This document shows, one piece after another, positions 18,601 through 26,474 of a stretch of 64,000 nucleotides of DNA. The position numbers and the translations under genes were made by a program. The first letter of the stretch is position 1. The number at the start of each line of letters is the position of its first letter. This DNA comes from an uncultured Bacteroidales bacterium. GTDB lineage: Bacteria; Bacteroidota; Bacteroidia; Bacteroidales; UBA932. The notes under the pieces are model-generated. The model saw nothing but the letters and a program-made list of their open reading frames with translations. It ran no database searches and had not been told where the DNA came from. The stretch spans positions 1 through 64,000 of the forward strand of contig CAJOLJ010000034.1 of NCBI GenBank assembly GCA_905235445.1. Reading direction: 5' to 3'.

Positions 18601-19773
18601 AACGAACTCGCCAGGTTCTCTCCCTCACTGAGAGTCTCCATACTCAATACTTCAGCGGACCGTGAGGCCCTCGTGCGTGACGCAGGTCCCGGGGACGTGA
18701 TCCTGTCCACCTACGGTATTCTCGTCTCCGAGGAAAAACACCTTTGCGAAAAGAAATGGAATGTGGTATGCCTTGATGAAGCCCATGTCATTAAGAACAG
18801 GGATACGAAGATGAGCGCCTCCGCCATGAAACTCTCTGCCTCCAGCCGCATAATCCTCACCGGTACCCCCGTGCAGAACTATCTCGGGGAACTTTGGAAC
18901 CTATTCCAGTTCCTGAACCCTGGCCTGCTGGGGACTTACGAGCAGTTCCGCACCAAGTTCATCCTTCCCATAGAGAACCTCTCCGACAAGGAACGCCAGC
19001 GTCAGCTGCGGCGCATGATCCAGCCTTTCATGCTCCGTAGGACCAAGGCGGAAGTAGTTTCGGAACTTCCGGACAAGACAGAAATCACCAGGGAAGTCAT
19101 GCTCTCCGCCGAGGAGACTCTCTGCTACGAGAAGATCCGTGAAGAGGCCAAGGCCCTGCTCGAAGGTGAGTCCAAGGTGAGTGTCATGGCTCTTTCCATG
19201 ATAACGAAACTCCGCCAGGCGGCATGTTCCATGAACCTCGTCGAGGATAACTGGCCCGGTCAGGAATCCAAGGTCACGGCTTTCATGGACCTTGTTACCG
19301 AAATTACCTCGTCGGGTAATAGAGTGCTGGTATTCAGTCAGTTCACATCTTTCCTGTCCATGTGCAAGGCTGCCCTGGACAAGGCCTCCATACCTTACTT
19401 CTATCTTGACGGAAGCACCCCGATAAAGAAACGCGAGGAGATGGTGGAAGCCTTCCAGAAAGGGGAGATGCCACTGTTCCTCATAAGCCTCAAGGCCGGA
19501 GGACTGGGGCTGAACCTGACCGGGGCCAACTACGTGATTCATCTGGATCCTTGGTGGAACCCCGCTGTGGAACAGCAGGCTACTGACAGGGCCTACCGCA
19601 TAGGCCAGAGGCAGAACGTGACGGTGTACCATCTCATCTCATCACACACCATAGAAGAGAAGATTGTTCGCTTGCACAAGGTGAAAAGAGACATGGCGGA
19701 TGCCATACTTGAGGGGGCCAATGTCTCGCATGCCCTCACCCTTGAGGACCTGCGGGAGCTTGTGGACTTTTAA
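15655..19773 (+). CDS. SNF2-family DEAD/DEAH-box helicase
   Basis: A 1372-residue ATP-dependent DNA translocase. The N-terminal 900 residues are poorly conserved and may be a specificity region; the ATPase follows. Walker A (DDMGLGKTIQT) is near residue 947, DEAH near 1041, then the Snf2 motif LTGTPVQNYLGELW and the C-terminal helicase lobe with SLKAGGLGLNLTGAN and DRAYRIGQ. SNF2 proteins of this size in bacteria remodel protein-DNA or transcription complexes. No restriction, methylase or defence gene is adjacent, so a housekeeping role is more likely than defence, though not proven. Confidence 0.92.
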   Translation: MSSSNTFVKSLCDAVKVPLAGLDRLSTAMAYIVAMYDGASIPNYLNKEDYAFLDTPKGKYKKLIDKVGSVFPYVQYSDSWYSYRKEFSDESYLTVMVHLKDKNPEAYAVLKSFAEKDKFYGSGSFLSVCRIMEGNPDELARPRAVTQRADLYTIADFVLTKAESHTLDPFMKTLGSKDFGNALSLTLYWKFLDNEQVTDVLEKADRLVEESVKLSRIEKDDLHEYTTLYRYIYEGKEVNMEEGEMGQGPWAQVYYALRKMYAGDIDGALRHYKAAFRTFNEETSSYKNCVPDFIMSHFYIMCLKKADTPDSRKKVEQFLNKKLEEVYLHNWAELTARTVGATLHSSGPETHISVFIHRLYHRPMASIISKLTVLSLGKSSALLGTNNTDKLPVAAIVRHEMGAFVPIPDKDALQGLFGGPSLMGNMQFKQAWERQLEQAVDLLGKGAPAPKGIKTADSRIIYIIYPQSKTFEIHLQKAKKNGDWGTSTKMSARKFRDDRTLPKGPEDLALAAKLPDSRDSFFDYSILLKEMIGSDRVFALGKDPDGQEILLPVSIYEDKPTITVTKTKGDTPQYRISANTRTYDGEGGKTVFRTDDTHYSVVSTTPFQDKILRALIAIPGGIPLSAERYLRDILPRFAPYFDINSPLIDGGTTMIKVAGDSRLVLRITPTKENAFLLETLVKPLPSGKKIFLPGKGSKNVIDESSGKRYQINRDLDEERYNILMFHEFCEKSLDFDLQGAGEVDDTPFEMSPMDILDVLDYASRNTGSVAVEWKEGKRLVLRGTVEPKNVVIDIHSKERWFEMEGSVTLPDGNVLELAKLLQAISSGAEKDGYVRLGEDEYVKISDTLRKQLRKLEAMAQRGAKGKEKISVFQVGQLSELIRGGDDGMDVKVDRGIKSLMKKIEASSSLDVQVPSGLTATLRDYQVDGYEWMVRLDSWGGGACLADDMGLGKTIQTIAFLLHKKAGGAALVVTPASVLYNWQNELARFSPSLRVSILNTSADREALVRDAGPGDVILSTYGILVSEEKHLCEKKWNVVCLDEAHVIKNRDTKMSASAMKLSASSRIILTGTPVQNYLGELWNLFQFLNPGLLGTYEQFRTKFILPIENLSDKERQRQLRRMIQPFMLRRTKAEVVSELPDKTEITREVMLSAEETLCYEKIREEAKALLEGESKVSVMALSMITKLRQAACSMNLVEDNWPGQESKVTAFMDLVTEITSSGNRVLVFSQFTSFLSMCKAALDKASIPYFYLDGSTPIKKREEMVEAFQKGEMPLFLISLKAGGLGLNLTGANYVIHLDPWWNPAVEQQATDRAYRIGQRQNVTVYHLISSHTIEEKIVRLHKVKRDMADAILEGANVSHALTLEDLRELVDF

Positions 19774-19818
19774 ACGACCCGCAGAATCAGAAATAACCAA
19801 TCACACCATAAACCACAT

Positions 19819-21159
19819 ATGACATCGGAAAAGGAAGAAGAGATAATCAGGATCATCCATAGGGAAGTGAAGCCGGCCCTCGGCTGTACCGAACCCATTG
19901 CCGTAGCCCTTGCCGCTGCGAAGGCCGTGGAAATAATAATGGACAAATGCTCCTGCTGCGAGAGGTGGAGACGCTCAGCCCCGCTTCGCATTGGGGTGGA
20001 AGTCAGCGGCAACATCCTCAAGAACGGGATGGGAGTCGGCATCCCCGGGACAGGGATGATCGGCCTTCACATAGCTGCGGCCCTCGGGGCCGTGTGCGGT
20101 GACTCCTCAAAGGGTCTTGAAGTCCTTGAGGGACTGGACGATGAGGCTGTACAGAGGGCCAGGCAACTTGTCAAAGAGGGCTTCGTGACAATAATGGTGG
20201 CAAAGACTGACCATCTGCTGTATGTGAAGACTGCCGTATCCGTGGACGGGCAGGTCGAGGCTTCCGCGGAGGTGGATCCCCACGCCTACGCTGTCATAGA
20301 GGACGGCCACGACAGGATAGTGGAGACTTCTTTCGCAGACCACATACTGATGTCCTCCGAGAGCGCCGCTGCCGCATCCTCCTACTCAAGGGGGCGGGAC
20401 GATACTCTGTCCGTCAAGGAAATCTATGAGTTCGCGACCACCGTGGACTATGACGACATAAAGTTCATCCTGGAAATGAGGGACCTGAACCTTGCCCTCG
20501 CCAAGGAGGGCCTTGAGAAGGACTACGGCCTGAGGGTCGGGAAGACAATCCGGGAGAACCGGAAGGAAGTGTTCGGGGATGAATTCATGAGCTACGCCAT
20601 GGGTCTCACTGCGGCGGCCTCCGATGCCAGGATGGCAGGATGCGTGCTTCCTGCCATGTCCAACAGCGGTTCCGGGAACCAGGGCATCACTGTCAGCATG
20701 CCAGTTACAGCCTATGCACTCAAGTACGGGATACCGGATGAACAGTATGCCAGGGCACTTATCCTTTCGAACCTCGTTGCCATTCACATAAAGCATTATC
20801 TCGGTACCCTATCGGCCCTGTGCGGTTGCGTAGTTGCCTCAACCGGTTCCTCCTGTGGCCTGGTATATCTGCAGGGAGGCGGATATGAGGAGATATGTTA
20901 TGCCATCAAGAATATGGCAGGAAGCATCACCGGGATGGTATGTGACGGGGCGAAAGTGGGCTGCGCCATGAAAGTGGCATCAGGGGTGTCCTGCGCAGTG
21001 CAGTCCGCCGTGCTTGCGATCAAGGGTACCTGTATCCAGTCCACCGACGGAATAATAGACGAGGACATCGAAAAGACAATCAGGAACCTTGGCTCCATCG
21101 GTTCGGTGGGAATGAAAGCGACCGATGACATGATCCTTGGCATCATGCTCTCAAAATAG
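19819..21159 (+). CDS. cyuA: L-cysteine desulfidase / L-serine dehydratase-like (UPF0597)
   Basis: A 446-residue cytosolic enzyme of the UPF0597 family, related to the iron-sulfur serine dehydratase alpha chain. GCTEPIAVALAAAKA at residues 20-35 and SNSGSGNQGITVSMPV in the middle are family signatures; conserved Cys residues toward the C-terminus (GMVCDGAKVGCAMKV) fit binding of an Fe-S cluster. The E. coli homologue degrades L-cysteine to pyruvate, ammonia and sulfide. It is transcribed after the SNF2 gene with a 45-base gap. Confidence 0.88.
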   Translation: MTSEKEEEIIRIIHREVKPALGCTEPIAVALAAAKAVEIIMDKCSCCERWRRSAPLRIGVEVSGNILKNGMGVGIPGTGMIGLHIAAALGAVCGDSSKGLEVLEGLDDEAVQRARQLVKEGFVTIMVAKTDHLLYVKTAVSVDGQVEASAEVDPHAYAVIEDGHDRIVETSFADHILMSSESAAAASSYSRGRDDTLSVKEIYEFATTVDYDDIKFILEMRDLNLALAKEGLEKDYGLRVGKTIRENRKEVFGDEFMSYAMGLTAAASDARMAGCVLPAMSNSGSGNQGITVSMPVTAYALKYGIPDEQYARALILSNLVAIHIKHYLGTLSALCGCVVASTGSSCGLVYLQGGGYEEICYAIKNMAGSITGMVCDGAKVGCAMKVASGVSCAVQSAVLAIKGTCIQSTDGIIDEDIEKTIRNLGSIGSVGMKATDDMILGIMLSK

Positions 21160-21197
21160 CCCTCAGGGGGAGGGGCCCGGGGAGAGAGACGCCCTGC

Positions 21198-22271
21198 CTA
21201 CAGAATCCTTTCCAGGTTGCAGTGCATGAGGTTCCCGGCGCTGTCCCTCAGGTGCATGCCGTTCCCCCTGCAGTACTTGAAGAACCTGCACTCCGCACAC
21301 TTACCTGTCCTCATCCAGCTTCGGTCCCTGTAGGGCCGGAAACGGGTTTGCCAAACAGTCGCAAAGTCGTCAGTGTAGATGTTCCCCTGGTGATAGTCGG
21401 CCCTGATGCTGGGGCATGCGGAAATGGAACCGTCCGCAAGAACCGATGCCACCGCCACCCCGGCCTCGCACATGAAGAAGGAGTCCCTGACATCCCCCTC
21501 GTACTTTCCCAGGAAACCCTCGCAGCAGTAGGAGGCCTTGATGCGCCCTTCCTTTCTCGTGCCCTTGATGAACTCGAGAAGTGAAGTGAACTCTTCCTTG
21601 GAAAGCTGGAGGTCGGGGTCATGGGCCGCCCGTCCCGCAGGGAAGATGGTGAAGAGTCTCCATCTCTTGAGTCCCAAGGAAATGAGAAGTTCCTTCAGAA
21701 GGGGAAGCTCAGCAAGGCTTCTTTTGTTCACGCAGGTAACCACGTCAAACTCGACTGCCCCGGAGTCGATGACCATCTTGATGGCTCCGATCGCCCTCTG
21801 GAAGGAGCCAGTGCGTCCCCTCATCCAGTCGTGGTTCTCCCCGGTACCGTCGAGGCTGATTGTCATGGCACGAAGGCCATTGTCAAGCAGCTTCCCGTAC
21901 CTTCTCGGGGTCAGTCCAAATCCATTGGTGACCATCCCCCAAGGGAACCCCTTGTCGTACATCATCCTCCCGCACTGCTCAAGGTCAGCCCTCATCAGCG
22001 GTTCCCCGCCCGTGACATTTATTGTGACTTCGTGCGGGTCTGCGATGGTTGCCACCCTGTCAAGTACTTTCCCGAAATCCTCCCTCGGCATGTCCTTTAT
22101 GGAAGAAGTGGCCCTGCAGTCACTCCCGCAGTGCCGGCAGGACAGGTTGCAGCGAAGGGTGCATTCCCAGAAGAGTTGCCTCAGGGGATGCTCCTTTATG
22201 AAATTGTCCTGAAGGTGGCTTACTATGTCAAGGGCTATTTTCCTTCGGAGGGAAAGACGCTGAGCTGTCAT
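21198..22271 (-). CDS. Radical SAM/SPASM enzyme paired with a lipoprotein (TIGR04133-like)
   Basis: A 357-residue radical SAM protein. The [4Fe-4S] motif CNLSCRHC places Cys at 41, 45 and 48, and a C-terminal SPASM-type region carries further Cys (CEAGVAVASV, GKCAECRFFKYC, MHCN). It lies 45 bases downstream of a small lipoprotein gene on the same strand. This pairing is the one catalogued in Bacteroidetes as a radical SAM protein with associated lipoprotein, where the enzyme is suspected to modify the lipoprotein. The modification itself is not known to me, and substrate assignment is inference from adjacency. Confidence 0.88.
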   Translation of the reverse strand: MTAQRLSLRRKIALDIVSHLQDNFIKEHPLRQLFWECTLRCNLSCRHCGSDCRATSSIKDMPREDFGKVLDRVATIADPHEVTINVTGGEPLMRADLEQCGRMMYDKGFPWGMVTNGFGLTPRRYGKLLDNGLRAMTISLDGTGENHDWMRGRTGSFQRAIGAIKMVIDSGAVEFDVVTCVNKRSLAELPLLKELLISLGLKRWRLFTIFPAGRAAHDPDLQLSKEEFTSLLEFIKGTRKEGRIKASYCCEGFLGKYEGDVRDSFFMCEAGVAVASVLADGSISACPSIRADYHQGNIYTDDFATVWQTRFRPYRDRSWMRTGKCAECRFFKYCRGNGMHLRDSAGNLMHCNLERIL

Positions 22272-22316
22272 AGGGGAAAAGGGGCTCTTGTAGGAGGGTG
22301 GCGGAAAAAGGGGGGA

Positions 22317-22796
22317 CTAATCGTCCCGGGGCACCTTTTGCATCGTGGCGTCGGCCTTCATTTCGAAAGTGCCGCTGTCCCATGCGCCGGAGCCTTTTTC
22401 CACTTGCGTTACGCTTGTCTGGGAGGAGGTCAGTTCCACGGTCATGTACTCCCCGCTCACGTCCTCGAACTTCACCGTTGCATTCTTCAGTTCGTCTGGC
22501 CAGTTATACTTGAGTGTGGCTTTCTCATAGTGGCCCTCAGCATCGGTGTAAGCCGTATCGCTGTAATACTTGCTGAAATCAGGCTCTTCCATGGTGGGAT
22601 TGGGGTTTATGACTACCCGGATACCCGAAAGGGGCTTTCCGTTGTCATCCGTTACGTCACCGAGGGCTTTGTATGTGGCATGTGGCTGCCCGTACATTAC
22701 CATACCGGTACCCAGGATGTCACATCCCTGGAAACCGAGCATGGCTAGAAGTGCCCCAAGGAAGTGTCTGAAAGATTTGCTTATTGTCGCTTTCAT
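22317..22796 (-). CDS. Radical SAM-associated putative lipoprotein (TIGR04134-like)
   Basis: A 159-residue exported protein. MKATISKSFRHFLGALLAML is a signal segment, and GFQGC places the lipid-anchored Cys at residue 25. The mature part has a MYGQPHATYKALGDVTDDNG segment and an Ig-like/carboxypeptidase-regulatory-like fold (GKPLSGIRVVINPNP). The start at 22796 is preferred over one 13 codons upstream because it begins the signal peptide. It precedes the radical SAM gene and may be its substrate. A -7-like CATCTTTG lies near 22887 on the same strand. No obvious core peptide is visible, so the modified residue cannot be predicted. Confidence 0.82.
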   Translation of the reverse strand: MKATISKSFRHFLGALLAMLGFQGCDILGTGMVMYGQPHATYKALGDVTDDNGKPLSGIRVVINPNPTMEEPDFSKYYSDTAYTDAEGHYEKATLKYNWPDELKNATVKFEDVSGEYMTVELTSSQTSVTQVEKGSGAWDSGTFEMKADATMQKVPRDD

Positions 22797-22949
22797 CTTG
22801 TTGTACGTTTCAGTGAGGACCGTCCCGCCGAACACCTCCGGAAGAACGCTTCCTCAGGTATAATGCAGCTGCTTCGGAATCCTTGCATGCAAAGATGGGA
22901 ATTATTTCTTGTCTTTGAAAAAGTGACCGCTGCTTTCAAAAACAAATAA

Positions 22950-22975
22950 GAGACAAGTCTTTTCGAACTTGTCTC
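22950..22975 (-). terminator. Hairpin, possible reverse-strand terminator
   Basis: Perfect 9-bp inverted repeat GAGACAAGT (22950-22958) / ACTTGTCTC (22967-22975). Read on the reverse strand it is followed by a T-rich stretch. A second such hairpin at about 23075-23110 is followed on the reverse strand by CGGTTTTTTT. No reverse-strand gene upstream of either is convincing. Confidence 0.45.
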
Positions 22976-23109
22976 CCCTGTGCATTTCCCTGTCAAATTG
23001 TCGAACTGTTTGCAGGGCAATGCAGGAAGTATATGAGTTCTCCCTCTGGATGGAGGTTTACAATTAAAAAAACCGAGGGGATGCAGTAGAGTGCCTTGCG
23101 GCACACTCT

Positions 23110-23333
23110 CCTGCCTATCCTACCTTAAGCACCTCCAATACTTGCGGAAGTGGCTTCGAACCTTCACGACTTTGTCTCCGAGAGTCCCGCTCCCATAAAA
23201 CAGACTGCTTGGAAATGGCTTGGAATTTGCGAACGACTTCAAGGAGCACGAGGCCCAGACGATGATTTTCGGCATGTTGCCCGGAATCTTCGTCATATTT
23301 AGCTTTATCGGAGTTCTGATGCCAGGAATAAGG
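23110..23333 (+). pseudogene. Possible frameshifted gene remnant
   Basis: Between the terminator-like hairpins and the TlpA-like gene the forward strand reads as protein-like in two frames: first about 23130-23230 (ending in APIKQTAWKW), then about 23210-23333 (FANDFKEHEAQTMIFGML followed by a hydrophobic end with LMPGIR). A stop and a frame change separate them. The hydrophobic C-terminus suggests a membrane protein. The family was not recognised and the remnant is tentative. Confidence 0.3.
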
Positions 23334-23343
23334 TTGAACTCTA

Positions 23344-24921
23344 ATGGTATTTATCATGATGATGTTTCAGTTTAAGCACTTACTCAAACCCTTTTTGGTA
23401 TTGACCACATTCGGACTGGTGCTATCTTGCGGGCATAGAAACAAACGGGAAGTGATGGATGAATCGGACTTTATCTTCGAGACCGAGAATATCAAAGTGG
23501 GTGCTGCAGAATATTCCAGGCCGGTTGTCATTACAGGGCACATATCCAATCGGGATGCTTATCCGAGAACAACGGAAATCAATATCGTTTTCCCGTTTTA
23601 TGACCGGGTTTCTCAAAGCCAGAGTGCAGTAATATATGATGATGCTTTTGCTTTCTCTTTCGTTCCTTACTCACCCAGGACCATATCGATGCCTCCTTTC
23701 ATTGAGACCATGATGGTGTGTCCGGGCGATTCCATACACGTGGAACTGGATTTCACAGAGTTGGGGAAGGTAGTTTATTCCGGCAGAGGAGCCGAGAACA
23801 ATGAGAAGTTCAATGACTTCCACATGGGATATTATCTGAGCAAAGATTGGCCAGGATTCGCACAGATGAGGGAGGATCCAGAAGGAAAATTTGTCAGGAT
23901 ATACAAGAATGCAAAGGAATTCTCAGAAGCCGCGAAACAGAGGCTAGCCCATCACCTGTCCCGACTGGATGATTTTATCGCTGAAAAACATCCGGGCCAG
24001 GAACTGGCCATCCTTTGTCGCAAGGAGATCGAAGCCGACTATTACTCTGCACTTATTGGCGGCCTGCTTTTATATGGGCAGGATGGACAGGAGGATGTGT
24101 CATCATATTTCCGCATTCAAGATGCAGAGCATTTATTCAACGGAGACTATATGAACAGCAACCTTTTCGAGTTGTCTTCGAATATACGTAACTGGTCGCT
24201 TGGCGCTTTGAACCGGGAGGAGATCATAGGATTATATGCTGATTATCCTAGTCTCGTCCATTTCCTGAAAAAGGCCACAAAGAACGATCTCCTTCGCCAA
24301 ATGATGATTACGGATGCATATAACCAGTTGCTGGAAGCGAATAATGTGGAGCGTTTTGAAGAGTGTTTTTCCAGCTTCAATGATAATGTCACTTTCCCGC
24401 TTCTGAAACTCTCTACCAGGGACCGGTATATGTTCAAGAAGGAATATCGGCAGAATCCGAAAATTCTTTCCGATGCCATATTGAATGCGGACAAGCCTCA
24501 AGACGGCCAAGGCGGTTTCATTAAAGAGAATGAAGGCCTCAAGTTACTCAAAGAGATTATTGCCAAAGAAAAAGAAAAGGTGGTCTATATTACTGTCGGA
24601 GCTAAATGGTGCCCCGGTTCAGTGAACAATATTCCCTATCAGCAAAGTTTGGCTGCTGATTATCAAGGGAAGCCGCTTCGAATAGTCAATTTCTATCTGG
24701 ACAACATGCCCGATGAAGTCAATTCCACTTCCCTTGGAATCGAGAATTTCCATCTTACGGATGCCCAACGGCTTGGATTTGACCCGATTCTCCATTTGGG
24801 CAGAGGTATCCCGTTTTTCATCTTGATTGACAAGGAGGGAGTGATTGTGGATTTCGGGAATCACCTACTGGCTTCCAACCCGGCAACGAGGGAGAAGATT
24901 GACGATTATCTAGATAAGTAA
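23344..24921 (+). CDS. TlpA-like thioredoxin-fold lipoprotein
   Basis: A 525-residue exported protein, starting at 23344 or one of three Met codons at 23356-23364. The lipobox LVLSC (about residue 29) indicates an outer- or inner-membrane lipoprotein. Residues 25-400 are a long helical and beta region usual for Bacteroidales TlpA-like proteins. The thioredoxin domain begins about residue 405, with WCPGS at 421-425: the second Cys of the CxxC motif is replaced by Ser, so it cannot act as a normal disulfide reductase. Codon use is more AT-rich than in neighbouring genes, suggesting transfer. It ends 70 bases from tRNA-Leu. Confidence 0.78.
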   Translation: MVFIMMMFQFKHLLKPFLVLTTFGLVLSCGHRNKREVMDESDFIFETENIKVGAAEYSRPVVITGHISNRDAYPRTTEINIVFPFYDRVSQSQSAVIYDDAFAFSFVPYSPRTISMPPFIETMMVCPGDSIHVELDFTELGKVVYSGRGAENNEKFNDFHMGYYLSKDWPGFAQMREDPEGKFVRIYKNAKEFSEAAKQRLAHHLSRLDDFIAEKHPGQELAILCRKEIEADYYSALIGGLLLYGQDGQEDVSSYFRIQDAEHLFNGDYMNSNLFELSSNIRNWSLGALNREEIIGLYADYPSLVHFLKKATKNDLLRQMMITDAYNQLLEANNVERFEECFSSFNDNVTFPLLKLSTRDRYMFKKEYRQNPKILSDAILNADKPQDGQGGFIKENEGLKLLKEIIAKEKEKVVYITVGAKWCPGSVNNIPYQQSLAADYQGKPLRIVNFYLDNMPDEVNSTSLGIENFHLTDAQRLGFDPILHLGRGIPFFILIDKEGVIVDFGNHLLASNPATREKIDDYLDK

Positions 24922-24954
24922 AACAGGCCTCATCTCACCGCAATGTCACCAAAC

Positions 24955-24990
24955 AAAACCGGCCTCAGAACAATTCTGAAGCCGGTTTTT
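24955..24990. terminator. Bidirectional terminator
   Basis: AAAACCGGC (24955-24963) pairs with GCCGGTTTT (24981-24989), with the inner stem CAGAA/TTCTG. T runs flank it in both directions, so it can end the TlpA-like gene on the forward strand and tRNA-Leu on the reverse strand. Confidence 0.8.
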
Positions 24991-24991
24991 G

Positions 24992-25074
24992 TGCGGATGG
25001 GGAGAGTCGAACTCCCACGGGCCATCGCCCACTACCCCCTCAAAGTAGCGTGTCTACCATTTCACCACATCCGC
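24992..25074 (-). tRNA. tRNA-Leu (GAG)
   Basis: Reverse-strand cloverleaf of 83 bases with acceptor GCGGATG/CATCCGC, anticodon stem CTACT/GGTAG around TTGAGGG (anticodon GAG), a long variable arm GTGGGCGATGGCCCGT and T arm GGGAG/CTCCC. Class II structure fits leucine. CCA is not encoded. Confidence 0.95.
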
Positions 25075-25088
25075 ATACTTTGGGAATG

Positions 25089-25119
25089 CAAAGATACGGC
25101 AAAAATGGATATCTGCAAA
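25089..25119 (-). promoter_or_regulatory. Promoter of tRNA-Leu
   Basis: On the reverse strand TTTG, 19 bases and TATCTTTG (25089-25096) form a consensus promoter 14 bases before the tRNA 5' end. Confidence 0.8.
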
Positions 25120-25222
25120 CTTTTCGATTATTTTTTGATTGATTTTTTCGGGGGCAACGTGGATTCAAGAGGTAAATTCCATGGAAAATCATCATCATTT
25201 AGCGTTTTTCTTATCCTCCGGG

Positions 25223-25254
25223 GCCTTGTGGTTCAGATTTTTTACCTAACTTTG
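25223..25254 (+). promoter_or_regulatory. Promoter of rpsP-rimM
   Basis: TTG followed after 18 bases by TAACTTTG (25247-25254) fits the Bacteroidetes promoter pattern. The rpsP start codon lies 83 bases downstream. Confidence 0.7.
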
Positions 25255-25337
25255 CGGTCCTGTTCACGAGATGGACAGACAGGTACAGTCATCCTCGGGT
25301 AGGATGGCACATTATTAACACAAAATTCACCTTTGAA

Positions 25338-25874
25338 ATGGCAGTTAAAATTCGCCTTCAGCGTCACGGAAAGAAGGATTACGCATTCTTCCACATCGTA
25401 GTCGCCGATTCAAGAGCACCACGTGATGGTCGCTTCATCGAGCAGATTGGCTCCTACAACCCCAACACCAACCCTGCAACCATCGTCATCAATTCTGAAA
25501 GGGCGATAGCATGGCTCAATGTCGGAGCACAGCCTACTCTCACCGCTCGTCGCATCCTCTCCTACGAAGGAGTTCTCCTGCGTCGTCACCTTGACGGTGG
25601 CGTAGCCAAGGGAGCCCTCACACAGGAAGAGGCCGACAAGAAATTCAACGACTGGAAAGCCCAGAGGGATGCCAAGATTGATGCCAAGAAACAGGGCCTG
25701 ACCAAGAAGGCCGCTGACGAGGCCAAGAAGGCTTTCGAGGCTGAGGCAAAGGTCAACAAGGCAAGGGCAGAGGCTATCGCCAAGAGGAAAGCTGATGAGG
25801 CCGCCGCAAAGGCAGCCGAGGAGGCAGCAAAGGCCGCTGAGGCTGCTGCAGAGGCAGAGACTCCCGCCGAGTAG
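25338..25874 (+). CDS. rpsP: 30S ribosomal protein S16
   Basis: A 178-residue ribosomal protein. The first 80 residues are the conserved S16 domain ([20 protein letters not shown], then [15 protein letters not shown]). The remainder is a charged Ala/Lys/Glu-rich tail, which is common in Bacteroidetes S16 and makes the protein twice the usual length. It is followed after 16 bases by rimM, a standard ribosome-assembly operon, here without trmD or rplS. Confidence 0.97.
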   Translation: MAVKIRLQRHGKKDYAFFHIVVADSRAPRDGRFIEQIGSYNPNTNPATIVINSERAIAWLNVGAQPTLTARRILSYEGVLLRRHLDGGVAKGALTQEEADKKFNDWKAQRDAKIDAKKQGLTKKAADEAKKAFEAEAKVNKARAEAIAKRKADEAAAKAAEEAAKAAEAAAEAETPAE

Positions 25875-25890
25875 TTTACTCTCCCGGACC

Positions 25891-26415
25891 ATGACTTCTG
25901 AGGTAAAGATCCCATCCCTGCTTCAGATAGCCCAGGTGCTGAAGTCAAACGGTACTGAAGGGGAAGTCGTTGTAAACTTCCGCGACATCTCTCCGCTTGA
26001 CATCGAAAAAGAGGAACCGATGTTCATCTATGATGATGGACTTCCGGTTCCTTTGTTCATTGAAAGCATTCGCCCCAAGGGGACAAGCAAGGCCCTTGTG
26101 AAGTTCGAGGGCGTGGACAGTCTCCTGGATGCGGAGGAACTTTGCACGAGAGGTGCCCTGTACGTGGAAGAGGACCTCTATGAGTTCGAGGATGAGTCTT
26201 CACTGCCGGACCTGGTGGGCTGGACCCTGCTCGGCGAGGATGGGGAGAAGGTGGGAGCGATTTCAGGATTGGAAGATATCCCCGGCAATCCCTGCATCTA
26301 TGTGAAGGTCCCCTCCGGTGAAGAAAGGATGATCCCCCTTCACGAGGATCTCATCCTCGGGATGGACGAAGGGTCAAGGACAATACAAATGGCCCTTCCC
26401 GAGGGGCTTATCTAA
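25891..26415 (+). CDS. rimM: Ribosome maturation factor RimM
   Basis: A 174-residue protein with an N-terminal RimM domain (LLQIAQVLKSNGTEGEVVV; standard form GxxxxxHGxxGEv) and a PRC-barrel-like C-terminus (LPDLVGWTLLGEDGEKVG). It assists late 30S assembly by binding S19. The start at 25891 is the first in-frame Met after the rpsP stop; the open frame upstream overlaps the S16 tail in another frame and is ignored. Confidence 0.93.
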   Translation: MTSEVKIPSLLQIAQVLKSNGTEGEVVVNFRDISPLDIEKEEPMFIYDDGLPVPLFIESIRPKGTSKALVKFEGVDSLLDAEELCTRGALYVEEDLYEFEDESSLPDLVGWTLLGEDGEKVGAISGLEDIPGNPCIYVKVPSGEERMIPLHEDLILGMDEGSRTIQMALPEGLI

Positions 26416-26450
26416 AGCCCGGGCGGAAAGAGCCACTTTTTCATGCTTAG

Positions 26451-26474
26451 GGACGGAGGACTTCCGTCCTTTTT
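26451..26474. terminator. Terminator after rpsP-rimM
   Basis: GGACGGA (26451-26457) pairs with TCCGTCC (26463-26469), followed by TTTTT. It lies between the converging rimM and GH20 genes; its T run touches the GH20 stop codon. Confidence 0.8.

Noticed and set aside
15655-19773. SNF2 helicase as part of a phage-defence system
   Set aside because: No methylase, nuclease or other defence gene lies next to it; neighbours are a peptidase and a cysteine desulfidase.
23130-23215. tRNA-like TTCGAA loop and a GAGAGTC...CTCCCA match to tRNA-Leu
   Set aside because: The stems do not pair as a tRNA and the match to tRNA-Leu is too short to call an attachment site.
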